From NCBI GenBank assembly GCA_027024625.1, contig JALVRY010000213.1, forward strand, positions 1-5,311: 5,311 bases of DNA. The letters are read 5' to 3'. Of the stretch, positions 1 through 4,370 are shown in pieces. How positions within the stretch are numbered: the stretch's first letter is position 1; every line of letters begins with the position of its first letter. A program made the translations under genes and the position numbers. This stretch comes from Thiotrichaceae bacterium (lineage in GTDB: Bacteria; Pseudomonadota; Gammaproteobacteria; Thiotrichales; Thiotrichaceae). The notes under the pieces were generated by a model, which saw nothing but the letters and a program-made list of their open reading frames with translations, was not told where the DNA came from and did not search any database.

Positions 1-360
1 ATTTAACACAAAGCGTTTTGCAATAACCGCTTGATATACCTTGCCAAGTTCTGGATATTGATCCTCCAAAAAATGGGAATAAGGGAGGGGAATTTCTGCA
101 TTTCCATCACGAATCTGCTGCTGTTCTACACCTGCTACATATGTATTTAACCAAACCTTCATTTTTAGAACAGGAATTGCTAATAGAATAATTATCAGCA
201 TATGCACAGGCAGGGAATATAAAACTTTTTCCTCTACAGATTTCTCATTAAACCAAGGTATTTTTTTTACGAGCAAAGGCGTGAGAAACAGCAAAGCAAT
301 AATCAATATAGTGATTATTGATACAAATAAGTAAAAAAGAATGCTGTAAAAAGTAATCAT
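1..360 (-). CDS. Partial membrane protein of unknown function (N-terminal 120 residues)
   Basis: An open frame reads leftward from an ATG at 360 to the window edge without a stop (120 codons seen); the C-terminus is missing. The protein starts MITFYSILFYLF and has two hydrophobic stretches, about residues 4-30 and 48-65. They are separated by a short basic and acidic segment (VKKIPWFNEKSVEEK). After the second stretch it becomes soluble-like (about residues 66-120), with LPYSHFLEDQYPELGKVYQAV. I infer an inner-membrane protein with two N-terminal helices and a following soluble part, but I recognise no family. The frame is open upstream to a TAA near 399 with no other ATG, GTG or TTG, so the ATG at 360 is the only reasonable start. 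There is no good Shine-Dalgarno before it. It is divergent from the Ala-rich gene at 693. It is probably real, given the length and the coherent hydrophobic pattern. Confidence 0.6.
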   Translation of the reverse strand, partial: MITFYSILFYLFVSIITILIIALLFLTPLLVKKIPWFNEKSVEEKVLYSLPVHMLIIILLAIPVLKMKVWLNTYVAGVEQQQIRDGNAEIPLPYSHFLEDQYPELGKVYQAVIAKRFVLN

Positions 361-574
361 AAAGAATGCAGTGTCAAATGAAAAAGTTCTTATAGGTTAA
401 GAAAATCACTAGAGATGCCTCAAGTGTAGTGCTTTAGAAAGTCTTTGGGTATTTCTTCTCAAGAAGCCTAGCCATTTTTTTTGTTTTATACTATTTTATT
501 CAGTTAAGGTTAAGTTATTTGAAACTTATCTAGAGTTACAACGTCTTATTTTTGGTGGGTAAATTTTCATCTCG

Positions 575-603
575 TTTAGATCCTACTTCTACTTAGATGT
601 AAT
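575..603 (+). promoter_or_regulatory. Candidate sigma70 promoter for the Ala-rich secreted protein
   Basis: A -35-like TTTAGA (575-580) is separated by exactly 17 bp from a -10-like TGTAAT (598-603), matching the consensus at 4 and 5 of 6 positions. It would place the start of transcription near 610 and give a leader of about 83 nt before the ATG at 693. The region is AT-rich, so a chance match is quite possible; it is the best-spaced pair I found upstream of this gene. Confidence 0.3.
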
Positions 604-680
604 GACTAAACTCTTTAGAGCCTGATCATTCAAGTTTGCAGTCTCTGGGAAATATGGAAATTCCTGTATGTTTATAAGTT

Positions 681-686
681 AAGGAG
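681..686 (+). promoter_or_regulatory. Strong ribosome binding site
   Basis: AAGGAG lies 6 nt before the ATG at 693. This is close to the ideal spacing for proteobacterial 16S rRNA pairing. It fixes the start of the Ala-rich gene and is strong evidence that this low-complexity frame is really translated. Confidence 0.85.
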
Positions 687-692
687 AACAAA

Positions 693-1217
693 ATGAAAGT
701 AAAAACAATAACACTAGCTAGTGCAATCACGTTAGCTCTCGGCATTTCATCACTATCTGTTTGGGCTGAAGATGCAGCAATGCCAGCAGCAGATGCGACT
801 GCCGCAGTTGAAAGTGCAACAACTGATGCTGCAGCCCCCGCAGATGCAGCTGCTACAGATGCCGCAACACAAGAAGCACCAGCAACTGATGCAGCGCCAG
901 CTGATGATGCAAAAAAGGAGTGTATTCCAAAGGCAGAAGCAGAGAAAGCTGCAGAAGATAGTGATAAAGCAAAAGAAGGCGAGGAACAAGCGGGCGACGA
1001 TGCCAAAGCTGACGATAAAGATGGTGATGATGCTAAACAGGAAGAAAAAAGTGACTTACCTGTTTGCGAAGAAGAGGCTGATGAAAAGCAAGCAGCAGAG
1101 GGCGACACACCTGCTAGCGATGCAGCTCAAGATGCTCCCGCAGCAGATGCTACACCTGCTGACGCTGAAAAACCTGCGGAAGATGCAGCAGCCGATGCAG
1201 AGAAACCAGCAGAATAA
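693..1217 (+). CDS. Secreted acidic Ala-rich low-complexity protein, function unknown
   Basis: This encodes 174 residues. Residues 1-25 form a clear Sec signal peptide: basic start MKVK, hydrophobic core ITLASAITLALGI, and a probable cut after SVWA, before Glu26. The mature part is almost entirely Ala, Asp, Glu, Lys, Pro, Gln and Thr, with no aromatic residue and no predictable globular core. It falls into three zones: an Ala/Asp/Thr-rich arm (26-74), a charged Lys/Glu/Asp centre (75-135), and an Ala/Pro/Asp-rich tail (136-174) ending in two copies of ADAEKPAE (156-163 and 167-174). The only cysteines, Cys77 and Cys125, bracket the charged centre and could form one disulfide in the periplasm. 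The good ribosome site and signal peptide argue that it is real despite its composition. I recognise no family. A periplasmic or cell-surface disordered linker, metal or cation binder, or envelope spacer are only possibilities. It stands alone, converging on comM. Confidence 0.85.
   Translation: MKVKTITLASAITLALGISSLSVWAEDAAMPAADATAAVESATTDAAAPADAAATDAATQEAPATDAAPADDAKKECIPKAEAEKAAEDSDKAKEGEEQAGDDAKADDKDGDDAKQEEKSDLPVCEEEADEKQAAEGDTPASDAAQDAPAADATPADAEKPAEDAAADAEKPAE
1158..1214 (+). repeat. Imperfect tandem repeat encoding ADAEKPAE twice
   Basis: The last codons of the Ala-rich gene encode the octapeptide ADAEKPAE at 1158-1181 and again at 1191-1214, separated by three codons. Synonymous codons differ at several positions (for example GAC versus GAT and AAA CCT versus AAA CCA), so the protein repeat is better kept than the DNA repeat. 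It does not look like a fresh slippage event. Confidence 0.7.
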
Positions 1218-1232
1218 GGTGGCTTTAAACTA

Positions 1233-1256
1233 GCGATGATATTCTAATTTCATCGC
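1233..1256. other. Small inverted repeat downstream of the Ala-rich gene
   Basis: GCGATGA (1233-1239) and TCATCGC (1250-1256) form a perfect 7-bp stem with a 10-nt loop, starting 16 nt after the Ala-rich stop codon. No T tract follows directly. It may be a 3'-end stabilising stem that works together with the stronger hairpin just beyond it; this role is inferred from position. Confidence 0.45.
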
Positions 1257-1258
1257 AT

Positions 1259-1295
1259 AAAACACAGCTTTAGTTTTATATTGAAGCTGTGTTTT
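1259..1295. terminator. Bidirectional intrinsic terminator between the Ala-rich gene and comM
   Basis: AAAACACAGCTT (1259-1270) and AAGCTGTGTTTT (1284-1295) form a perfect 12-bp stem around a 13-nt loop. On either strand the stem begins with an A run and ends with a T run, the usual form of a shared terminator between converging genes. The GC core is short and the T run is only four bases, so strength may be moderate. The comM stop codon (1276-1278) lies in the loop, and the right arm is made of the codons for the last residues of ComM. Confidence 0.7.
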
Positions 1296-2811
1296 CAACG
1301 CCTTGAGCCATCAAACGATCCATTGAGCGATAAGATAATGCCTCGGTTAGGTGTATCGTCTGAATATTCTCACTTTCAGCTAAATCCGCAATACTCCTCG
1401 CTACTTTTAAAATACGGTGATACGCACGGGCAGAAAGTTTAAAACGATCCATCGCTGCCGCAACTAAAGCCTCATCTGATTCATTTAGCCTGCAATATTG
1501 CCTGATTTCTTGATTACCCAATTCTTTATTCGCTTTTCCTTGTCGCTGTAACTGCCTTTCTCTCGCAATCACAACACGCTGTCGCACCGCTTCACTAGAT
1601 TCGCCCTGCTTATCAGACATTAAATCTTCACGCGGTAAACGTGGCACTTCTATTTGCAAATCAATCCGATCCAAGAAAGGAGCAGATAATTTTGATCGAT
1701 GTCGTTGCTGCTGCTGAGGTGAGCAAATACAATTATTCCCCGTTGAGTCACAAGCTCGACCTTGAGGACAAAAGTTCATCGCAGAAATCATCAAAAAATT
1801 AGCAGGATACGTTGCCTGCCTAGCTGCCCGTGAGATTGTAATTTTCTTTGTTTCTAATGGTTCTCGCAAAACATCCAATACACGGCGATCAAACTCCGTT
1901 AACTCATCTAAAAATAAAACACCATTATGAGCCAAAGAAATTTCACCCGGTTTAACCTGCGAACCACCACCAACCAGAGCAACCCCAGAACAGGTATGAT
2001 GTGGATCACGCACGGGACGAATTCCCCAATTTTTTACATCAAAACCCTGCAAACTAATTGAGGCTATTGTGGCAGCTTCCAGAGCCTCTTGTTCCGTCAT
2101 GGGTGGTAATATTGTCGCTAGCCGACTTGCTAACATGGTCTTTCCTGTACCTGGCGGACCAACCATTAACATATTGTGCCCACCTGCTGCGGCTATTTCT
2201 AAAGCTCTTCTTGCTTGAAACTGACCTTTTACATCCGCTAAATCAACCGTATATTTTACCTGTCCAGCGAGAGGGTTATACAAACAGGGAGTTAATACCT
2301 CAGTATTAGTAAAATGAGCTGTAACCTCAAGTAAATGGGATGCTGAATAAACATCTAAATCTTTAATTAAAGCGGCTTCCTTGGCATTTTCTGTGGGAAC
2401 TAACAAACTTCTACCAACTTGTTGAGCTGCATATGCTGTGGGCAATACGCCTTTAACCGCACGCAATGCTCCGCCCAATGAAAGCTCACCAACAAATTCA
2501 TAATTCGATAAGGCAGATTCAGGGATTTGACCACTTGCCGCTAAAATCCCCAAGGCTATAGGCAAGTCAAAACGACCTCCATCTTTAGGAATATCCGCAG
2601 GGGCAAGATTGACAGTAATTCGTCCATCTGGAAATTGAAAACGAGAATTGATTAGAGCTGCACGGACTCGATCTTTGCTTTCTTTCACTGCGGTTTCTGG
2701 CAAACCAACAATAGACAAAGCAGGCAAGCCATTAGCTAGATGCACTTCAACGCTGACTAGCGGGGCATCAATGCCATCATTGGTACGGCTGTATACAACT
2801 GCAAGGCTCAT
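1276..2811 (-). CDS. comM: ComM/YifB family AAA+ ATPase (Mg-chelatase-like), natural transformation helicase
   Basis: This encodes 511 residues, the usual full length of the family. The N-terminal ChlI/Lon-like domain spans about residues 20-140, with family signatures SIVGLPETAVKESKDRVRAA and NLAPADIPKDGGRFDLPIALGIL. The AAA+ module follows, with Walker A GPPGTGKT at 218-225, Walker B VLFLDE at 298-303, and LDRIDL near 380-385. The C-terminal Mg-chelatase-like helical domain is about 410-505. Cys348, Cys354, Cys361 and Cys363 sit in the loop where many homologues have a CPCG/CxC cluster, possibly a metal site. In Vibrio cholerae ComM is a hexameric helicase that drives branch migration during uptake of transforming DNA, and it is also kept in species not known to be competent. 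It acts in the cytoplasm on DNA. The start at 2811 matches the conserved N-terminus, but no clear Shine-Dalgarno precedes it. It lies 68 bp after the lipoprotein gene on the same strand, so co-transcription is possible. Confidence 0.96.
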   Translation of the reverse strand: MSLAVVYSRTNDGIDAPLVSVEVHLANGLPALSIVGLPETAVKESKDRVRAALINSRFQFPDGRITVNLAPADIPKDGGRFDLPIALGILAASGQIPESALSNYEFVGELSLGGALRAVKGVLPTAYAAQQVGRSLLVPTENAKEAALIKDLDVYSASHLLEVTAHFTNTEVLTPCLYNPLAGQVKYTVDLADVKGQFQARRALEIAAAGGHNMLMVGPPGTGKTMLASRLATILPPMTEQEALEAATIASISLQGFDVKNWGIRPVRDPHHTCSGVALVGGGSQVKPGEISLAHNGVLFLDELTEFDRRVLDVLREPLETKKITISRAARQATYPANFLMISAMNFCPQGRACDSTGNNCICSPQQQQRHRSKLSAPFLDRIDLQIEVPRLPREDLMSDKQGESSEAVRQRVVIARERQLQRQGKANKELGNQEIRQYCRLNESDEALVAAAMDRFKLSARAYHRILKVARSIADLAESENIQTIHLTEALSYRSMDRLMAQGVENTASI

Positions 2812-2814
2812 GGT

Positions 2815-2855
2815 GATTTATCAGTAAAAAAAGAGCCTTATTGTGTCGATAAATC
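2815..2855 (-). promoter_or_regulatory. Inverted repeat in the comM leader
   Basis: GATTTATC (2815-2822) and GATAAATC (2848-2855) are exact reverse complements, separated by 25 bp. In the leftward transcript the second arm ends 3 nt before the comM ATG, where a ribosome site should be. Folding could hide the start region, or the repeat could be an operator. The stem is AT-rich and the loop long, so the effect may be weak. Confidence 0.35.
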
Positions 2856-2870
2856 TAACTGTATTTCAAT

Positions 2871-2898
2871 ATTATAAGATTACTGGTTAATCTGTAAT
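2871..2898 (-). promoter_or_regulatory. Candidate sigma70 promoter for comM
   Basis: Read leftward, a perfect -10 TATAAT (2871-2876) lies 16 bp after ATTACA (2893-2898), which matches the -35 consensus at 4 of 6 positions. Initiation near 2864 would give a leader of about 53 nt containing both arms of the inverted repeat. The -35 box overlaps the end of the lipoprotein gene. It could let comM be expressed separately from the lipoprotein. Confidence 0.4.
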
Positions 2899-3866
2899 TT
2901 CTCATAGGGCAAAATCAGATAATGCCCTGTCGATTCCCCACGCTGACCATCATCTTGCACTAATAATAAAGCAGACTCTCCACTGGCAGTTTTAATAGAA
3001 GCAGTGCCTTCAGTATAGCCAATATCACTCACCCCCTGTATTTTGATGGAGGAAAGCTGACCTTCTTTCCATATCCACATTCGAAAAGGGCTACCCCTGG
3101 TTTTCTTTGAACCTGCAATAATAAGAAATCCTTGCAGGACTGGATCATAATTTAGGCTACGAATACTTTTTCCTTGTAAATCCAAAGTCATCACCTCACT
3201 CGAGAGTTTAGTGACATCTTTTGTATTAAATAAGGTATCCAACTGATTAATTTGAACAACTATTGCCTTGTCATCAATCAAAGGCCGCCTAAAACCTAAC
3301 AGTAAGCTATTATTTTTTGAGTTGTAAGCCAAGCCTTCAATATTCAACTTTTTCATTGAAATATTAGGAAGAATTTCACTCAACGACTCAGTCAATGAAG
3401 GTAATGATTGGTAGTCTACTAATTGATTATCCGACACATGAAAACGAACTAAATGCTCCCGACGCTTTTTGCTTTTACCTTGGCTATTGCGACTATGTGA
3501 AGTAATGGCATACACCCAACCATCGTCACCCACAGTCACTCCCTCCAAATCATCCAGCTTAATTTTTTTCTCTTTTTTTGCTGTTCGTACAAGCGGGGAA
3601 AGGGGTAAACGCTGAAGGTGATCATTCTCACTGAGTTCTAACAAACTAAACGGATGCTCTTTCTCATCCTCTATAATCAACATTCGCCCATCAGCCAATC
3701 GCACAACACCTGAAGGCTCATATATATCATCAAAATTCTGAAATAGGAGCACGCTATTAGCAGAGTTAGGATAGTGTATTTTAGAGTTACTACTATCTTC
3801 ACTGCCACAAGCTGAAAGAAAAGTAAGCACAAGGAACAAGCTTGAGAATGTTTTTGCTAGAGTCAT
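2880..3866 (-). CDS. Lipoprotein with DUF3616-like beta-propeller domain
   Basis: This encodes 328 residues. The N-terminus MTLAKTFSSLFLVLTFLSAC is a lipoprotein signal peptide with lipobox LSAC; Cys20 would be lipidated. The next residues are Gly-Ser, not Asp, so sorting to the outer membrane is likely by the standard Lol rule. The rest resembles the DUF3616 or phytase-like propeller type. Repeated beta-strand blades include SGVVRLADGRMLIIEDE (52-68), DLEGVTVGDDGWVYAITSHSR (106-126) and LNIEGLAYNSKNNSLLLGFRRPL (174-196), with recurring EGLA/EGVT and GFRRPL motifs. The family has no established general function; the family call is from motif memory. It lies downstream of tRNA-Phe and upstream of comM on the same strand. 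The ATG at 3866 is the only start that supplies the signal peptide. It has no Shine-Dalgarno and sits 14 nt after a terminator, which is odd. Confidence 0.85.
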   Translation of the reverse strand: MTLAKTFSSLFLVLTFLSACGSEDSSNSKIHYPNSANSVLLFQNFDDIYEPSGVVRLADGRMLIIEDEKEHPFSLLELSENDHLQRLPLSPLVRTAKKEKKIKLDDLEGVTVGDDGWVYAITSHSRNSQGKSKKRREHLVRFHVSDNQLVDYQSLPSLTESLSEILPNISMKKLNIEGLAYNSKNNSLLLGFRRPLIDDKAIVVQINQLDTLFNTKDVTKLSSEVMTLDLQGKSIRSLNYDPVLQGFLIIAGSKKTRGSPFRMWIWKEGQLSSIKIQGVSDIGYTEGTASIKTASGESALLLVQDDGQRGESTGHYLILPYEKLQINQ

Positions 3867-3880
3867 GTCGCGATGATAGC

Positions 3881-3909
3881 AAAAAGAAGCCCGTTAATTC
3901 AAACGGGCT
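3881..3909 (-). terminator. Intrinsic terminator of tRNA-Phe
   Basis: Read leftward, AGCCCGTT (3909-3902) and AACGGGCT (3895-3888) form a perfect 8-bp GC-rich stem with a 6-nt loop, followed at once by TCTTTTT (3887-3881). This is a textbook Rho-independent terminator. It starts 15 nt after the tRNA CCA end and finishes 14 nt before the lipoprotein ATG. Confidence 0.9.
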
Positions 3910-3924
3910 AAAGGGGGTAATTAA

Positions 3925-4000
3925 TGGTGGCCGGAGGCAGAATCGAACTGCCGACACGAGGATTTTCAATCCTCTGCTCTACCGACTGAGCTATCCGGCC
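3925..4000 (-). tRNA. tRNA-Phe (anticodon GAA)
   Basis: This 76-nt cloverleaf reads leftward from 4000. The acceptor stem GGCCGGA pairs with TCCGGCC. The D arm is GCTC/GAGC around AGTCGGTA, the anticodon stem is GAGGA/TCCTC around loop TTGAAAA, the variable loop is GTGTC, and the T arm is GGCAG/CTGCC around TTCGATT. The anticodon GAA lies at 3967-3965. Discriminator A is followed by an encoded CCA (3927-3925), as is usual in gammaproteobacteria. All stems are fully paired. It decodes both phenylalanine codons. It has its own promoter and terminator and is a single-gene unit. Confidence 0.98.
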
Positions 4001-4003
4001 ACA

Positions 4004-4028
4004 AGAAGCTTGCGTCTACGTCGCTTCT
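4004..4028 (-). other. Possible hairpin in the tRNA-Phe precursor leader
   Basis: AGAAGC (4004-4009) and GCTTCT (4023-4028) can form a 6-bp stem with a 13-nt loop in the 5' leader transcribed before the mature tRNA. The inner CGT/ACG bases could extend pairing. It would lie 3 nt before the RNase P cleavage site. This is a sequence observation; a processing role is inferred. Confidence 0.3.
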
Positions 4029-4040
4029 AAAGAGGTGCGT

Positions 4041-4069
4041 ATTAGAGCTTTTTAGCCTTTATAAGTCAA
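4041..4069 (-). promoter_or_regulatory. Promoter of tRNA-Phe with GC-rich discriminator
   Basis: Read leftward, -35 TTGACT (4069-4064) and -10 TCTAAT (4046-4041) are separated by an ideal 17 bp. The bases just after the -10 read ACGCACC, a GC-rich discriminator. In stable-RNA promoters of gammaproteobacteria this feature goes with stringent control by ppGpp and DksA. Predicted initiation near 4034 gives a leader of about 34 nt before the mature tRNA. Confidence 0.85.
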
Positions 4070-4308
4070 GCACAAGAAAATAATTTTTAATGTTTATTCC
4101 TTATTTTTAACAAATCACTTAGTAATTTACAAAGTGGCTCAAGAAAGAATAGACATCTTTCTCAAATAGATCTCTACACTGTTGAGAAGCAGAGCATCAA
4201 AAATTACTGCGATTATTCACCTTTATCGCTTGAAAGCCGTTAAAGAGACTATCTCTATAACCTTTATTTACGCTGGTCTTTACGATATTTGCGCACGCCC
4301 CACAGAGC

Positions 4309-4340
4309 TTGACCTATGTGTAACACACATCTTCTACACT
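4309..4340 (+). promoter_or_regulatory. Candidate metal-regulated promoter with 20-bp spacer and internal dyad
   Basis: TTGACC (4309-4314) is a good -35 box. A -10-like TACACT (4335-4340) follows after a 20-bp spacer. Such overlong spacers of 19-20 bp are typical of promoters activated by MerR-family sensors such as CueR, which sit on a dyad inside the spacer. Here the spacer holds ATGTGT (4316-4321) and ACACAT (4325-4330), a perfect dyad with a 3-nt gap. The dyad bases differ from the E. coli CueR operator as I remember it, so the regulator is not identified. A perfect TATAAT at 4347-4352 offers an alternative -10 but has no -35 at normal distance. Confidence 0.45.
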
Positions 4341-4359
4341 CAAATCTATAATGAGTAAC

Positions 4360-4365
4360 AGGAGG
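4360..4365 (+). promoter_or_regulatory. Strong ribosome binding site of the metal ATPase
   Basis: AGGAGG lies 5 nt before the ATG at 4371. It is a perfect anti-Shine-Dalgarno match at good spacing and fixes the start of the ATPase, including its short His-rich N-terminus. Confidence 0.9.
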
Positions 4366-4370
4366 ATAAA

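Larger units (their letters stand above)
361..692. other. Gene-free divergent intergenic region
   Basis: This AT-rich stretch separates the leftward membrane gene from the rightward Ala-rich gene. I see no coding frame with a start and ribosome site, and no RNA gene. Small structures are present: a CTTCT/AGAAG mini-palindrome at about 458-469 followed by a T8 run at 475-482, an inverted repeat TAAGTT/AACTTA at 511-516 and 523-528, and a GTTAAG tandem at about 503-514. None is strong enough to call. A candidate promoter for the rightward gene is listed separately. Confidence 0.6.
4001..4370. other. Divergent intergenic region between tRNA-Phe and the metal ATPase
   Basis: The left part (4001-4069) holds the tRNA leader and promoter, and the right part (4309-4370) holds the ATPase promoter and ribosome site. 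Between about 4070 and 4308 I see no gene or RNA. The only notable structure is an inverted repeat AGAAAGA/TCTTTCT at 4142-4148 and 4156-4162 with a 7-nt loop; no T tract follows it, so it is not a terminator, and its role is unknown. Confidence 0.6.

Noticed and set aside
372..377. TTGACA, a perfect -35 box on the minus strand just before the membrane gene
   Set aside because: It lies only about 12 nt before the ATG, so any matching -10 would be inside the coding sequence, and no good -10 at 16-18 bp is visible.
458..482. Possible terminator: CTTCT/AGAAG palindrome followed by a T8 run
   Set aside because: The loop is only 2 nt or the stem only 4 bp, the T run is separated from the stem, and no plus-strand gene ends upstream within the window.
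753..989. A 78-codon minus-strand Cys/Ser-rich frame in the same place
   Set aside because: Another shadow of the same repetitive codons, with an implausible cysteine-rich composition.
626..1108. A 160-codon minus-strand frame, Ser/Ala-rich, opposite the Ala-rich gene
   Set aside because: It is the antisense reading of GCA/GCT-rich codons, has no ribosome site, and gives a low-complexity product. The plus-strand gene has a signal peptide and a strong ribosome site.
772..1233. A 153-codon plus-strand Gln/Leu/Met-rich frame overlapping the Ala-rich gene
   Set aside because: It is a shifted reading of alternating GCA codons. It has no ribosome site or signal peptide, and the product is low complexity.
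2058..2309. An 83-codon plus-strand frame inside comM
   Set aside because: It is antisense to strongly conserved ComM coding, including the Walker A region, with no ribosome site.
3925..4000. tRNA-Phe as an integration site for a mobile element
   Set aside because: No repeat of the tRNA 3' end, no integrase and no foreign-looking block is visible on either side in this window.
3842..4030. A 62-codon plus-strand frame containing RRQNRTADTRIFNPLLYRLSYPA
   Set aside because: This is the antisense translation of tRNA-Phe, a common false protein in databases.
4142..4162. AGAAAGA/TCTTTCT hairpin as a terminator or small RNA end
   Set aside because: It is purine/pyrimidine-rich with low GC, no T tract follows on either strand, and no transcript is predicted to reach it.
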